Source: Pseudomonadota bacterium
GTDB lineage: Bacteria; Pseudomonadota; Alphaproteobacteria; Sneathiellales; Sneathiellaceae
Reading direction: 5' to 3'
Assembly: GCA_024743055.1 (NCBI GenBank)
Contig: JANSXH010000009.1
Span: 124,001 to 188,000 of the forward strand
DNA: 64,000 bases
Shown: positions 53,766-64,000 of the stretch, piece after piece
Layout of the letters: each line of letters opens with the position of its first letter
Position numbering within the stretch: position 1 is the first letter of the stretch
Program-made: the position numbers and the translations under genes
Notes under the pieces: model-generated
Database searches by the model: none
The model's input: the letters and a program-made list of their open reading frames with translations, nothing else
What the model was told of the DNA's origin: nothing

Positions 53766-56435
53766 ATGCCTACCCTAGTCAAAACCAAGTCGCAACCGAA
53801 TAAAACCGTTACCCCCATGATGGCGCAATATCTGACCATCAAGGAAGACCATCCTGACAGCCTATTATTTTACCGGATGGGCGATTTTTATGAGCTGTTT
53901 TTTGCCGATGCAGAAGTTGCCTCTGCCGCCCTAGATATTGCCTTGACCAAAAGGGGAAAGCATGACGGAAACGATATTCCCATGTGCGGGGTTCCTGTTC
54001 ATGCAGCAGACGGTTATCTGCAAAAGCTGATCCGAAAAGGACATCGCGTTGCTGTTGCCGAGCAAACAGAAAGTCCAGCGGAGGCCAAAAAGCGCGGCTA
54101 TAAATCGGTTGTCGCACGGGAGGTGGTGAGGCTCGTTACACCTGGAACGCTAACCGAGGAATCGCTACTTGATGCGCGGGCTCATAATTTCCTGGTCGCC
54201 ATTGCAAGGTCCGGTAAGGACTATGCGATCGCTTGGCTGGATATCTCGACAGGAGAGTTTTTTGCCTCAACGACAGAGCGAAACGAGATCGGCGCACAGA
54301 TTTCAAGACTGAACCCCGGCGAAATTCTGATGTCAGACAGATGGCTCGATGATGAGGATTTTTCCGAGCTCACGGACGATTGGGGCAAAGCCCTTACACC
54401 ACTTCCCTCTGTTCGATTTGACAGCCAGAACGGTGAGAGACGACTCAAATCCCTTTTTGATGTTGCCACCCTGGATGTGTATGGCGCATTTGAACGCTCA
54501 GAGCTCGGTGCCTGCGGGGCACTTGTTGACTATGTAGAGCTAACCCAAAAAGGCAAATTTCCGCTCATTAAGCCGCCACAGAAACTCTCTGCATCCGATG
54601 TCATGTCCATTGACGGTGCGACTCGCCGTAACCTGGAACTTATCCGGACCATGTCTGGTGAGAAAAAAGGCAGCCTGCTGTCTATAATTGACCGGACAAT
54701 TACTGGTGCGGGTGGACGTAAGCTCACTGCCGATCTGTCGAGCCCACTGACCAAGCCTACTGCCATTCACCGAAGATTGGAAATGGTGACCTATTTCGAG
54801 CAGAGTTCAGCTAAACGGGAGGCTTTGAGAGATATTCTCCGGCGATGCCCAGACATGGAGCGTTCCCTTTCCCGCCTTACCTTGGGCCGCGGAGGACCTC
54901 GCGACATAGCCGCCATTCGCGACGGTCTGGCAGAAACCGCAAGTCTTCGGTCCGCTCTAACAGCGGAGAACCTCGAAACCTTGCCATCCGGCCTCCAGGA
55001 TACAGCAGGGCAACTCGGTGCTCATGGCGAAATTGTTGAGCAACTAACACGATCTCTAGCGGGGGATTTGCCGTTGCTCGCACGAGATGGCGGGTTTATT
55101 GCCAAGGGGTATCGCGCCGATCTGGATGACTTGCGCGCCTTACGGGATGAAAGCCGCCGCCTTATCGCCAACCTACAAGCACAATATGCAGAACATGTAA
55201 ATGTGCCTTCGTTGAAGGTAAAGCATAATAATGTCCTTGGTTATTTTATCGAGATCACACCCCGATTCGTCGACAATATGAGTGAAGACTTCATTCACCG
55301 CCAGACAATGGCTAACGCGGTCCGTTACTCCACTGTGGAACTTGGAGAGCTGGAGGATAAGATTTCCAGAGCTGCGGACCGGGCCCTTGCACTTGAGCTG
55401 ACATTATATGATGAGCTTGTCTCCCAAATCATTGGCTCGGGAACAGAAATCCTAAAAGCTGCCGGAGCCATGGCCATATTGGATGTTTCTGCAAGCCATG
55501 CCCAATTGGCGACAGAATGTAGCTACTGCCTTCCTTTAGTTGATGATAGTTTGGCTTTCGAAATAACTGATGGCCGTCATCCTGTCGTAGAGGCAGCTCT
55601 TACCGCCGCTGCCGATAGCCCGTTCGTGGCGAATGACTGTGTGTTGAATACAGAGCAAAGACTTTGGCTCCTCACTGGACCCAATATGGCAGGTAAAAGT
55701 ACGTTTCTCCGACAAAACGCCGTGATCACTATCCTGGCTCAGATCGGATCCTATGTCCCTGCTCGGCAAGCTCATATCGGCGTGGTTGACAAATTATTCA
55801 GTCGTGTGGGCGCAGCGGATGATCTGGCCAGAGGTCGGTCCACTTTCATGGTTGAGATGGTGGAAACCGCCACCATTCTTAACCAGGCCAGCCCAAAGTC
55901 ACTGGTCATCCTTGACGAAATCGGACGCGGAACCGCAACCTTTGACGGATTGTCCATCGCCTGGGCAACCGTTGAAAATCTTCATGACGTCAATAAATGT
56001 CGAGCTTTGTTTGCCACCCACTATCATGAGCTAACAGCTCTTGGGTCCAAGCTCGAGGCTCTGTCAAACCACAGCATGCGGGTGCGTGAGTGGAAAGGTG
56101 ATGTTGTGTTCCTGCATGAAGTTGGAGAAGGATCGGCAGACAGATCCTATGGCATCCAGGTAGCTAAATTGGCCGGATTACCGAAAGCTGTCGTAAAACG
56201 AGCTGAATCAGTCCTCGAAGCACTTGAGAAAAAGGACCAGACCTCTGCTTCAACCCGTCTCGCCAATGATTTGCCGCTTTTTTCCAGCATTCTCGAAGAA
56301 ACCGCGTCACCGCAACCTTCAGAAATTTCTTCAAAGGCATTGGAAAGACTTGGCGACATCAGCGCAGATGATCTCTCACCAAGAGAGGCTTTGGAACTGA
56401 TATATGAGTTAAAGGAATTAATGTCACAGGATTGA
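53766..56435 (+). CDS. mutS: DNA mismatch repair protein MutS
   Basis: Mismatch-recognition ATPase, 889 aa. The mismatch-contacting Phe-x-Glu is F41-Y42-E43 in [12 protein letters not shown]. The core and clamp domains follow ([24 protein letters not shown]; the clamp [14 protein letters not shown]). The Walker A is [20 protein letters not shown] near residue 640, and the [21 protein letters not shown] box and H-T-H-Y-like FATHYHELT complete the ATPase. The C-terminal helix ending ([15 protein letters not shown]) is the MutS dimerisation segment. The ATG at 53766 is preferred. Confidence 0.97.
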   Translation: MPTLVKTKSQPNKTVTPMMAQYLTIKEDHPDSLLFYRMGDFYELFFADAEVASAALDIALTKRGKHDGNDIPMCGVPVHAADGYLQKLIRKGHRVAVAEQTESPAEAKKRGYKSVVAREVVRLVTPGTLTEESLLDARAHNFLVAIARSGKDYAIAWLDISTGEFFASTTERNEIGAQISRLNPGEILMSDRWLDDEDFSELTDDWGKALTPLPSVRFDSQNGERRLKSLFDVATLDVYGAFERSELGACGALVDYVELTQKGKFPLIKPPQKLSASDVMSIDGATRRNLELIRTMSGEKKGSLLSIIDRTITGAGGRKLTADLSSPLTKPTAIHRRLEMVTYFEQSSAKREALRDILRRCPDMERSLSRLTLGRGGPRDIAAIRDGLAETASLRSALTAENLETLPSGLQDTAGQLGAHGEIVEQLTRSLAGDLPLLARDGGFIAKGYRADLDDLRALRDESRRLIANLQAQYAEHVNVPSLKVKHNNVLGYFIEITPRFVDNMSEDFIHRQTMANAVRYSTVELGELEDKISRAADRALALELTLYDELVSQIIGSGTEILKAAGAMAILDVSASHAQLATECSYCLPLVDDSLAFEITDGRHPVVEAALTAAADSPFVANDCVLNTEQRLWLLTGPNMAGKSTFLRQNAVITILAQIGSYVPARQAHIGVVDKLFSRVGAADDLARGRSTFMVEMVETATILNQASPKSLVILDEIGRGTATFDGLSIAWATVENLHDVNKCRALFATHYHELTALGSKLEALSNHSMRVREWKGDVVFLHEVGEGSADRSYGIQVAKLAGLPKAVVKRAESVLEALEKKDQTSASTRLANDLPLFSSILEETASPQPSEISSKALERLGDISADDLSPREALELIYELKELMSQD

Positions 56436-56516
56436 TCTAGAAGGTGACAAGCGTTCCGCATGTCACTAATCTGACGAAGAATTTGGGAAAAAGAACAACA
56501 AAAATGGAGAATTTCT

Positions 56517-57287
56517 ATGTTTGATCTATCGGGAAAGACAGCGATTATCACTGGGTCCAGTAAAGGGATTGGCAAAGCAATTGCGGAGCAAATGGCCAAG
56601 GCCGGCGCCAAGGTCACGATTTCCAGCCGTAAGGCAGATGTCTGTGAAGAGGTAGCCGCAGAGATTAACGCAAGCCTTCCCGACGGAAGTACGGGAGAAG
56701 CCGTTTCTATTCCCTGCAACATAAACTCCAAGGAGTCCTTACAAAATCTTGTGGATGAGACTCGCAAAAAATTTGGAGATATCCATGTCCTTGTCTGCAA
56801 CGCAGCTCTCAACCCCTATTTCGGCCCCTCAAGTGGTATTCCGGATGAGGCATTTGACAAGATCATGGCTAGCAATATCAAATCCAACCATTGGCTTTGC
56901 AATATGGTTCTTCCGGAAATGAAGGCTCGCAAAGACGGCGCGATTATCATCGTTTCTTCCATTGGCGGCCTTAGGGGTTCTGCAGTATTGGGTGCTTATT
57001 CCATTTCTAAAGCAGCTGATATGCAACTGGTACGTAATCTGGCAGTGGAACATGGCGCCGATAACATTCGTGTAAATGCCATCGCTCCCGGACTGATCAA
57101 AACAGACTTCGCCCGTGCGCTTTGGGAAAATCCTGAAATCCTGAAAAGGGCCGAGGCGCAGGCGCCACTAGGTCGAATAGGGATGCCCGATGAAATTGCC
57201 GGTGCGGCTGTGTTCATGGCCTCCGATGCCGGAACGTTCCTCACAGGACAAACCCTTACCATTGATGGTGGCCAGACAATCTCCTGA
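56517..57287 (+). CDS. SDR family oxidoreductase
   Basis: Classical short-chain dehydrogenase/reductase, 256 aa. The cofactor motif TGSSKGIGKAIAEQ occupies residues 12-25. The active site is Asn120, Ser148, Tyr161 and Lys165 (YSISK). The C-terminal FLTGQTLTIDGGQTI is the usual family ending. The NNAA motif appears as CNAALNP. The substrate cannot be read; many relatives reduce 3-oxoacyl groups or oxidise secondary alcohols. It lies 81 bases after mutS. Confidence 0.93.
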   Translation: MFDLSGKTAIITGSSKGIGKAIAEQMAKAGAKVTISSRKADVCEEVAAEINASLPDGSTGEAVSIPCNINSKESLQNLVDETRKKFGDIHVLVCNAALNPYFGPSSGIPDEAFDKIMASNIKSNHWLCNMVLPEMKARKDGAIIIVSSIGGLRGSAVLGAYSISKAADMQLVRNLAVEHGADNIRVNAIAPGLIKTDFARALWENPEILKRAEAQAPLGRIGMPDEIAGAAVFMASDAGTFLTGQTLTIDGGQTIS

Positions 57288-57293
57288 CTTTCG

Positions 57294-57923
57294 TCAAACT
57301 CCGAAAGCCATTTCGTCATAGACCAGGTTCGCCGCCACAAGAAACATGATGGCGGCGACCAGGCTATCGAGGACACGGGCGCCGGTAACAGTTCTCATCA
57401 GTGGCCGAAGTGCTCTCGCCCCATATCCAAGGCTGAAGAACCAGAAGAATGAGGCTGTGATTGCACCGGCAACAAAATAGACGCGCTGATCCATCTCATA
57501 TCCTGAGGCAATGCTGCCCAGCAGAACCACGGTATCAAGATAGACATGAGGATTGAGGAATCCGAACGCTAGCGTTAGGATGATCGCCTTCTTGGCGCTT
57601 GAAATCACCGGATCGCCTGTGGATGGTGCAGTCATTACTGGCCAAATCACCCGCCTTAAGGATAGCAATCCGAAAACCACCAAAAACGCAGCGCCGCCCC
57701 ATGTCGCCCAGGGAACAAGCCAAGGGACAGTCGCAATCAGGCTGCCAAGTCCGATAGCGCCGACAAGAATAAGGGAGGCGTCAATACAAGCTGACAATAG
57801 GCAGACAATGAAGATCTGATCCTGAGCAACACCCTGTCTGAGTACGAAAAGATTTTGGGCGCCAATCGCGATGATCAGGCCTGCGCCGATCAGGGCCCCG
57901 TTTGCGAAAGCAAATAAATACAT
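57294..57923 (-). CDS. LysE/ArgO family amino-acid exporter
   Basis: Membrane exporter of 209 aa with about six hydrophobic segments. The N-terminal GALIGAGLIIAIGAQNLFVLRQGVAQ is characteristic of ArgO/LysE arginine and lysine exporters, followed by ACIDASLILVGAIGLGSL and GFLNPHVYLDTVVLLGSIA. The substrate is inferred from the family. It is convergent with the SDR gene (six-base gap), and its start is five bases after the DUF1801 stop on the same strand. Confidence 0.9.
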   Translation of the reverse strand: MYLFAFANGALIGAGLIIAIGAQNLFVLRQGVAQDQIFIVCLLSACIDASLILVGAIGLGSLIATVPWLVPWATWGGAAFLVVFGLLSLRRVIWPVMTAPSTGDPVISSAKKAIILTLAFGFLNPHVYLDTVVLLGSIASGYEMDQRVYFVAGAITASFFWFFSLGYGARALRPLMRTVTGARVLDSLVAAIMFLVAANLVYDEMAFGV

Positions 57924-57928
57924 TGACG

Positions 57929-58351
57929 TTAGCCGACAGGCACCTTTCGACGGTGATAGGTGAGGGCCGCGGCAATGAACTCCCTGAGTTCTTGTTCAGG
58001 CACAGGCTCTTCAAGCTTGAATAACAGGGCACGCGTGCCACTATAATTAAAACTGTCTGGGTAAGTTTGCTTAAATTCTTCTATCAGGCGGGTCTGGCAA
58101 TGAACATATAGGCCATAGCTGCCCTGTTCCTTTGCCGGCGCGAGCCGGATTGTTGTTCCGCTTTTGCTGACAGGAGTCAGATAACTTGGAACCCCCCATT
58201 TAAGAGTTTCTTCTATAGGGCCAACTTCTTCGAGCCCTGAGGCGGTTTCAAACACCATTTGGCGCAAAGCCAAGAGTTTTGAGCGCATTTCTTCGGGAAA
58301 TGCCTTGTAAGCAGCCGCCACACTGAAGTCCTGAATATCGTATTTCTTCAT
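57929..58351 (-). CDS. DUF1801 domain protein
   Basis: Protein of 140 aa with the DUF1801 (YdhG-like) fold: EEMRSKLLALRQMVFETA, then ETLKWGVPSYLTPVSKSGTTIRLAPAKEQGSYGLYVHCQ, features seen in this family. No function is established. It is five bases upstream of the LysE-family gene, so the two are probably one transcript, and it is divergent from glnD. Confidence 0.83.
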   Translation of the reverse strand: MKKYDIQDFSVAAAYKAFPEEMRSKLLALRQMVFETASGLEEVGPIEETLKWGVPSYLTPVSKSGTTIRLAPAKEQGSYGLYVHCQTRLIEEFKQTYPDSFNYSGTRALLFKLEEPVPEQELREFIAAALTYHRRKVPVG

Positions 58352-58385
58352 CTAACGAAGACATCTCCCAGATTGCTCTTAGGAC

Positions 58386-58416
58386 TTTAAAGCCAAAATA
58401 TCCTAATTTTAAAGCC
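58386..58416. repeat. Pair of direct repeats upstream of glnD
   Basis: TTTAAAGCC occurs at 58386-58394 and again at 58408-58416, 22 bases apart, about two helical turns. It lies in the 164-base region between the divergent DUF1801 and glnD genes. The spacing would suit a regulator binding one face of the DNA. No other structure is evident in the region. Confidence 0.35.
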
Positions 58417-58515
58417 TTTAACGCAGAATTTTGATAAACAAAGGCTAAATAGAGTGATGGGTAACCGTAAAAAGCTGGATCGTCCAATTCAAGGCTGGTC
58501 CAAACTGGGTTTTAA

Positions 58516-61305
58516 ATGGAAAAGATTCCGAACCGTAAAGAGATTATAGACCGCAAAAAAGTTGTTTCTGCCATTGCGGAACTGACCGAGAAACACGCGC
58601 CGCAAAGTCTGGATTTCAGGAGTGCCCTGCTAAACTTGCTAAAATCGAGCCTTGCAGAAGGCGACGCTGTAATAAAGGCCCGGTTTTTGGGAACAAACAA
58701 GGGCAGGCCTGCCATGTATGCCCGTTGCTTCCTTGTTGATCAGCTGGTACGGACCATCTATGACGCAGCGACCCAATATATCTATCGCTTAAGCAATCCC
58801 ACGCCAGAGGAAAAACTATCCATCGTCGCAGTTGGCGGATATGGACGAGGTGAGCTCGCGCCCTACTCTGATATCGATCTTTTATTCTTGTTTCCCTATA
58901 AACAAACGTCTTGGTGTGAGCAGATTATTGAATTTGTTCTGTATCTTTTGTGGGACATGGGTCTAAAAGTCGGCCATTCCACTCGTAATGTAGATGAATG
59001 CATTCGTCTTGCTTCAAAAGACATCACAATCCAAACCGCTCTTTTGGAAGCGCGCCATTTATGGGGTGATCAGGATCTGTTTGCAGAAATGCGGCACAAA
59101 TACATGAAGGATATTGTTGCCGGAAACAGCAAAGCGTTTATCGAATCCAAATTACAGGAGCGGGATGAACGTCATGAGAGGTTCGGGAATTCCCGCTATG
59201 TGGTTGAGCCGAACATCAAAGAAGGCAAAGGAGGCCTCAGAGACCTTCAAACCCTGTTCTGGATTGCGAAATTTGTCCATGGCACAACAGAAATATCACG
59301 ACTGGTGGAACTGGGCGTCTTTACCGAGAAAGAGCGCAAACGCTTTACTCAGGCCTCTAACTTCCTGAGGACCGTTCGCTGCCATCTCCACTATCTGGCC
59401 AATCGACCGGAGGAACGCATTACCTTTGATATGCAACCAGAGTTGGCGCAGCGTTTGGGATACAAGGACCATGCCGGAACTCTTGGGGTTGAGCGCTTCA
59501 TGAAGCACTATTTCCTGGTTGCAAAAGACGTTGGGGACCTAACCCGGATTTTTTGCGCCAATCTGGAAGCGGAGCAGCAAAAGAAAAACAGGCTGCCGAT
59601 CCCGAGATTTGGCCTCGGAAAGCGCAAACTCAAAGGGTACCTGGTTGAAAGCGGCAGGTTAAATGTTCAGAATGATGATGACCTGAAGAATTCACCCATC
59701 AGAATGTTGGAGTTGTTTCATCTGGCCCAGGACAAGGGGCTGGATGTTCATCCTAATGCCTTGCGCCTGATCCGTCAGGATCTCAAACTGATCAATCGTA
59801 AGCTCAGGGTGGATCCTGCCGCCAATAAGCTGTTCCTGGAGATGATGACCAGCACCAAGGATCCGGAAACTACATTGCGCCGCCTCAATGAAGCCGGTGT
59901 GTTTGGACGATTCATTCCGGATTTCGGTCGGGTCGTCGCTCAGATGCAACATGACATGTATCATGTCTATACGGTAGATGAGCATACGATCCGCGCCATT
60001 GGTATCCTCTCACAGATTGAGGCCGGACTTCTGGAAAACGAGCATCCGCTTTCTCACAAAATCATTCCGAAAATACTCTCCCGCAATGTCTTGTATTGTG
60101 CTGTTCTCATTCATGACATCGCTAAGGGGCGCGGTGGTGATCATTCTATTCTTGGCGCGGAAGTTGCCGAAAAACTCTGCCCTCGTCTTGGTCTATCCGC
60201 CTCTGAAACCGAGACCGTAGCCTGGCTCGTCCGTTATCATTTGACCTTCAGCAATTTTGCCTTCAAGCGTGACATTGCCGATCCCAAGACGGTTGAGGAT
60301 TTTGTCAAGATCATCCAAAGCCCGGAGAGACTTCGGCTTCTCCTGATCCTGACAGTGGTGGATATCCGTGCGGTCGGACCCAACGTCTGGAACGGCTGGA
60401 AAGGGCAGTTACTGCGCGAGCTTTATTATGCCAGTGAGACAGCCCTCACCGGCGGCCATATCTCCGAAGGGCGGGAAGAGCGGGCCAAACAACAGCAAAT
60501 CCTTCTCGGCGAGCAGCTTAAAGGTTGGAAAAAAGCGGAAATCGCCCGCCACGTAGATCGTTTTTATGAATCCTACTGGATCGCGACTAACAGCGATGAT
60601 CAAAAGTTCCATGCCGGTCTGATGCGCAAGGCAGACAAAAACAAGGCTTTGTTCACCATTGAAGCCAAAAGTGACCCCTTCCAGTCCATCACCGAAGTCA
60701 CAGTCTATACCGCGGATCATCCGGGCCTTTTCGCGCGCATTACCGGGGCCATGGCCATTACCGGTGCCAATATTGTCGACGCCAAAATCCATACAACAAC
60801 CGACGGCATGGCCCTCGATACCTTCTTCATTCAGGATTCAGAAGGTAAAGTCTATGACAAGGGCGGGCGCATGAAAAAGCTCCGGGCGGCTATTGAGGAT
60901 ACTTTGCAAGGCGCTCGTCGCCCTCATGTGGAAATTGTTGATCGCCAGAAATCAAGCCTGCCAAGCCGCACAAGGATTTTCAAAGTCCCGCCGTCCGTCC
61001 TTTTAGATAACAAGGCCTCCAATACGCATACTGTGATTGAGCTTCGTGGGCGGGACCGACCGGGACTGCTGGCCGATCTTTCCCGCACTCTGTTCACTCT
61101 TTCATTAAGTATTTCCTCGGCCCATATTGCCACCTACGGAGAACGGGCAGTGGACGTGTTTTATGTCAAGGACAGCTTTGGCTTAAAAATCACAAATAAA
61201 GTGAAATTGGCAAATATCGAAAAGAAACTACTGCAGGCCATTTCGGAGACTAAAACCCAGCCGAAGAAGGAGACCAAATCAAAAAAGGTGGCGGCGGCGA
61301 GCTAA
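58516..61305 (+). CDS. glnD: Bifunctional [protein-PII] uridylyltransferase/uridylyl-removing enzyme
   Basis: Nitrogen sensor that uridylylates and deuridylylates PII proteins in response to glutamine. The nucleotidyltransferase motif GGYGRGELAPYSDIDLLFL is near residues 107-125. The HD hydrolase domain has LIHDIAKGRGGDHSILG near residue 533. Two C-terminal ACT domains begin near VYTADHPGLFARITGAMA and ELRGRDRPGLLADLSRTLF and bind glutamine. The length of 929 aa is normal for the class. A lysine-rich tail follows. glnD-murJ-trpS is a common alphaproteobacterial order. Confidence 0.97.
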   Translation: MEKIPNRKEIIDRKKVVSAIAELTEKHAPQSLDFRSALLNLLKSSLAEGDAVIKARFLGTNKGRPAMYARCFLVDQLVRTIYDAATQYIYRLSNPTPEEKLSIVAVGGYGRGELAPYSDIDLLFLFPYKQTSWCEQIIEFVLYLLWDMGLKVGHSTRNVDECIRLASKDITIQTALLEARHLWGDQDLFAEMRHKYMKDIVAGNSKAFIESKLQERDERHERFGNSRYVVEPNIKEGKGGLRDLQTLFWIAKFVHGTTEISRLVELGVFTEKERKRFTQASNFLRTVRCHLHYLANRPEERITFDMQPELAQRLGYKDHAGTLGVERFMKHYFLVAKDVGDLTRIFCANLEAEQQKKNRLPIPRFGLGKRKLKGYLVESGRLNVQNDDDLKNSPIRMLELFHLAQDKGLDVHPNALRLIRQDLKLINRKLRVDPAANKLFLEMMTSTKDPETTLRRLNEAGVFGRFIPDFGRVVAQMQHDMYHVYTVDEHTIRAIGILSQIEAGLLENEHPLSHKIIPKILSRNVLYCAVLIHDIAKGRGGDHSILGAEVAEKLCPRLGLSASETETVAWLVRYHLTFSNFAFKRDIADPKTVEDFVKIIQSPERLRLLLILTVVDIRAVGPNVWNGWKGQLLRELYYASETALTGGHISEGREERAKQQQILLGEQLKGWKKAEIARHVDRFYESYWIATNSDDQKFHAGLMRKADKNKALFTIEAKSDPFQSITEVTVYTADHPGLFARITGAMAITGANIVDAKIHTTTDGMALDTFFIQDSEGKVYDKGGRMKKLRAAIEDTLQGARRPHVEIVDRQKSSLPSRTRIFKVPPSVLLDNKASNTHTVIELRGRDRPGLLADLSRTLFTLSLSISSAHIATYGERAVDVFYVKDSFGLKITNKVKLANIEKKLLQAISETKTQPKKETKSKKVAAAS

Positions 61306-61344
61306 AGCTGCTCAGGATCCTGTCCGATTTGTCGAGGGGTATGT

Positions 61345-62901
61345 ATGAGTTTGATTAAATCAGTCGCGACCGTTGGCGGCTATACCATGGTAAGCCGGGT
61401 TTTGGGTTTCCTGCGGGATATCCTGATGGCGACAGTTTTGGGGGCAGGACCCGTAGCAGACGCTTTTTTTGTCGCCTTTCGTATCCCGAATATGTTCCGA
61501 CGGTTAGTAGCAGAGGGAGCTTTTTCCGCAGCTTTCGTACCGATGTTCGCGCGCCGATTGGAAGCGGAGGGTAAGGAAATTGCACTGGAGTTTGCCGGTC
61601 ACAGCCTTAGTATTCTGGTCGGCTTCCTGCTGATTTTCTCCGCTTTGTTCATGATCTTCATGCCCTTCATGATGCAGTATCTGGCGCCGGGCTTTGCTGT
61701 TGACGGCGATCGTTTTGCCTTAGCTGTTGACTTTACTCGTATCACTTTCCCTTATCTGACGGCCATGGCGATTGTCGCCCTTCTCGGCGGGATGCTGACC
61801 GCCTTTTATAAGTTCGCCGCCATGGCAGCTGCGCCGATCCTTCTCAACATTATCCTTATTGGCTGCTTGCTCGCAGCCATGGGAAAAATGGAGCCGACAG
61901 TAGGACTGATGCTGTCTTGGGGTGTCGCCGCCGCTGGGCTGGCCCAAGTGATCTTCCTAATTATTGCTTGCCGCCGTGAAGCTATCCAAATACCAATCCG
62001 TGCTCCGCGCCTAAACGCAGATGTAAAGCGTCTGTTGAAATTGATGCTGCCCGGCGCCCTCGGGGCAGGGGTCATGCAGATTAATATCCTGGTCGGCACC
62101 ATCATCGCTTCCTTTCTGGCGACAGGTTCAATTTCCTATCTTTATTATGCAGACCGGGTCTATCAGTTGCCGTTAGGTGTTATAGGTATCGCCGTTGGAA
62201 CAGCATTGCTACCGTTGTTGTCGCGGCAGATTCGGGCGGGAGAGGAACGCCTCTCTATCATCAGTCTTAACCGGGCAATCGAGCTTTCCATGCTTCTCAC
62301 CTTGCCGGCCGCTGTCGCCCTGATGGTCATCCCGGAACAGATCACTTCTGTCCTGTTTCAACATGGAGAGTTCAGCGCTGCGGACAGTTTGAAAACGGGC
62401 GCCGCGCTGCTCGCCTTCTCCTCCGGTCTGCCCGCCTATGTACTTGTGAAGATTCTCGCTCCCGGCTTTTTCGCCCGGGAGGATACAACTTCACCCGTCG
62501 TCGTCGGTGTTCTTGCCATGATCACCAATGTTGTGCTGAGCCTTATCCTTATCGGCTCATTTTCACATGTCGGCATTGCAATTGCGACTTCCCTGTCCTC
62601 CTGGCTCAATGCCCTGATCCTGTTTGCTCTGCTGATCAGGCGGGGACACTACCAAACGGATAGCAGATTGCTCCGCCGCCTGTTCGGCATGATCATCGCC
62701 AGCGCCATTATGGGGGCTGCATTATGGTTTGCCCGGGATCTGCTAACGGCAGAATTCGATGGAGATCTGATGACTCGGATTGTCGCCCTTGCCTTGCTCG
62801 TCGCCCTAGGCGGCGGGCTCTATGCCATCGCTGCCCTAATCACTGGCGCCGCCTCCCTTGCAGACCTGAAATCGATGTTGCGAAAGCGGAATGGAGGATA
62901 A
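61345..62901 (+). CDS. murJ: Lipid II flippase MurJ
   Basis: Inner-membrane flippase (MviN/MurJ) that moves lipid II across the membrane for peptidoglycan synthesis. It has about fourteen membrane segments in 518 aa. The opening TVGGYTMVSRVLGFLRDILMA, then FRIPNMFRRLVAEGAFSAAFVP with the conserved basic residues of the cavity, and SYLYYADRVYQLPLGVIGIAVGTALLPLLS are diagnostic. GAGGGG precedes the ATG. It lies 39 bases after glnD and upstream of trpS. Confidence 0.96.
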   Translation: MSLIKSVATVGGYTMVSRVLGFLRDILMATVLGAGPVADAFFVAFRIPNMFRRLVAEGAFSAAFVPMFARRLEAEGKEIALEFAGHSLSILVGFLLIFSALFMIFMPFMMQYLAPGFAVDGDRFALAVDFTRITFPYLTAMAIVALLGGMLTAFYKFAAMAAAPILLNIILIGCLLAAMGKMEPTVGLMLSWGVAAAGLAQVIFLIIACRREAIQIPIRAPRLNADVKRLLKLMLPGALGAGVMQINILVGTIIASFLATGSISYLYYADRVYQLPLGVIGIAVGTALLPLLSRQIRAGEERLSIISLNRAIELSMLLTLPAAVALMVIPEQITSVLFQHGEFSAADSLKTGAALLAFSSGLPAYVLVKILAPGFFAREDTTSPVVVGVLAMITNVVLSLILIGSFSHVGIAIATSLSSWLNALILFALLIRRGHYQTDSRLLRRLFGMIIASAIMGAALWFARDLLTAEFDGDLMTRIVALALLVALGGGLYAIAALITGAASLADLKSMLRKRNGG

Positions 62902-63024
62902 CCGGTTGACGAGGCAGTGATCCCCTGCAATAACCGCGTTTCATTTTTACCTTTTACTCCTGCTCCGGCGATGTCATTAAGATGATCGCGATTTCGGAGC
63001 TCGTGTCCAAAGCGAGGAGCTGTC

Positions 63025-64000
63025 ATGTCACGAATTTTTTCCGGCGTTCAACCTACCGGTAACCTGCATCTGGGAAACTATCTGGGGGCCATACGCAATT
63101 TTGTCGGCCTGCAAAAAGACTATGAATGCATCTATTGCGCCGTCGATATGCATGCCATCACCGTCTGGCAGGACCCAGCAGATCTGCGCAGCAATACTCG
63201 GGAAGTCGCAGCCGCCTATTTGGCTGCCGGTGTCGATCCAAAAAATTCCATCATATTTGCTCAAAGCACAGTGCCTGCCCATGCAGAGCTTGCCTGGATC
63301 TTTAATTGCGTCGCCCGTCTTGGATGGCTTAACCGAATGACCCAGTTCAAGGAGAAGGCGGGTAAGAACCGCGAAAATGCCTCTCTGGGACTCTATGCTT
63401 ATCCGTCCCTGATGGCGGCGGATATCCTTGCCTACAAAGCAACTCATGTGCCGGTTGGTGAGGATCAGAAGCAACATCTCGAACTGACCCGGGATATTGC
63501 ACAGAAATTCAACAACGATTACGGAACCGATACATTTCCTATTGTTGAGCCACTGATCTTCGGAGAGGCCACCCGGGTCATGTCTCTGAGGGACGGGTCC
63601 AAAAAGATGTCAAAATCCGATCCGAGTGATTATTCCCGTATCACCTTCACCGATGATCGGGATGCTATCGCCCTCAAACTACGCAAAGCCAGGACAGATG
63701 CAGATCCGCTTCCCGACAATGAGAAAGATCTGGAGGATCGGCCTGAAGCCGCCAATCTGGTCGGGATTTACGCCGCCCTATCAGAACAGACCCGCCAAGA
63801 TGTACTCAAGGAATATGCCGGGGCACAATTCTCGACGTTCAAGCCGGCTCTAACGGAGTTGGCTGTTGATAAATTCGGCCCCGTTGGAGAAGAAATGAAA
63901 CGTCTGATGGATGACCCAGCCCATGTGGACGCTATCCTAAAAGACGGAGCTGAACGCGCTAGCGCCCTGGCAGAACCGGTGATGAAAGAGGTAAAGGAAA
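63025..64000 (+). CDS. trpS: Tryptophanyl-tRNA synthetase, 3' end beyond the window
   Basis: Class I aminoacyl-tRNA synthetase joining tryptophan to tRNA-Trp. It begins [23 protein letters not shown], with the HIGH-like motif as HLGN. The KMSKS motif is present as [11 protein letters not shown] at about residues 192-202. About 325 codons are within the window and the frame is still open at the right edge, so the C-terminus is missing. GAGGAG precedes the ATG. It follows murJ after 123 bases. Confidence 0.95.
   Translation, partial: MSRIFSGVQPTGNLHLGNYLGAIRNFVGLQKDYECIYCAVDMHAITVWQDPADLRSNTREVAAAYLAAGVDPKNSIIFAQSTVPAHAELAWIFNCVARLGWLNRMTQFKEKAGKNRENASLGLYAYPSLMAADILAYKATHVPVGEDQKQHLELTRDIAQKFNNDYGTDTFPIVEPLIFGEATRVMSLRDGSKKMSKSDPSDYSRITFTDDRDAIALKLRKARTDADPLPDNEKDLEDRPEAANLVGIYAALSEQTRQDVLKEYAGAQFSTFKPALTELAVDKFGPVGEEMKRLMDDPAHVDAILKDGAERASALAEPVMKEVKE

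Noticed and set aside
56147-56812. 221-codon open frame on the minus strand across the end of mutS and start of the SDR gene
   Set aside because: It is antisense to two clear genes with full conserved motifs, and its translation resembles no family.
1-64000. tRNA, rRNA, CRISPR, insertion sequences or prophage
   Set aside because: No regularly spaced repeats, transposase or integrase proteins, or tRNA-like segments were seen; nearly all sequence is accounted for by protein genes. A tRNAscan or covariance search was not possible here.

Overview
The window is a gene-dense stretch of an alphaproteobacterial chromosome with moderate GC. The gene order is the main evidence: rph-rdgB-hemW divergent from hrcA-grpE, then dnaK-dnaJ-dapB, hisB-hisH-hisA-hisF-hisE-hinT next to hslV-hslU, and glnD-murJ-trpS. 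Protein sequences such as an N-terminally extended HslV and DUF2244 and EI24 proteins agree. A marine or environmental order near Rhodospirillales/Sneathiellales is plausible, but family or genus cannot be fixed from the sequence alone. I see no rRNA, tRNA, insertion sequence, prophage or CRISPR array, and no gene-free stretch longer than about 300 bases once starts are corrected.

Layout. 1-5 kb: yraN, an LppC/LpoA-type lipoprotein, and the hemW/rdgB/rph operon. 4.6-13.8 kb: the heat-shock block hrcA-grpE and dnaK-dnaJ, split by a reverse DUF1848-rarD pair, followed by dapB, a DUF2244 protein and nth. 13.8-17 kb: an NTF2-like protein, a lipoprotein, an EI24 membrane protein and an amidase. 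17-20 kb: a PfkB-family kinase and a redox-type adenylate cyclase resembling Sinorhizobium CyaC. 20-26.3 kb: the his operon, containing an embedded acetyltransferase, and hslVU. 26.4-29.9 kb: NIPSNAP and crotonase-family proteins, a methyltransferase and a second membrane cyclase.

29.9-44.9 kb is the most unusual part. A reverse-strand run holds two GT4-type glycosyltransferases, a histidine phosphatase, a COG4671-type glycosyltransferase and a polysaccharide deacetylase-like protein, all with overlapping start and stop codons. It is followed by a PH-like membrane protein and a Yej-type oligopeptide ABC importer. Divergent from it is an 884-residue ABC-exporter-like protein. Its Walker A lysine, Walker B aspartate and catalytic glutamate are all replaced, and its nucleotide-binding domain carries an insertion of about 280 residues. 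A stand-alone cyclic-nucleotide-binding protein follows 17 bases later. This is the best candidate for an undescribed system: possibly a cAMP-responsive, non-canonical export or regulatory device for a surface glycan.

45-64 kb: an operon of alanine dehydrogenase, an AmpG-like permease and an acyl-CoA ligase. Then come a NodI/NodJ-like ABC-2 pair, maeB (malic enzyme with phosphotransacetylase domain), mutS, an SDR, a LysE exporter, a DUF1801 protein, glnD, murJ, and trpS, which runs off the right edge. Start codons were moved from the longest frame where conserved N-termini and ribosome-binding sites argued for it; each case is stated in its entry.
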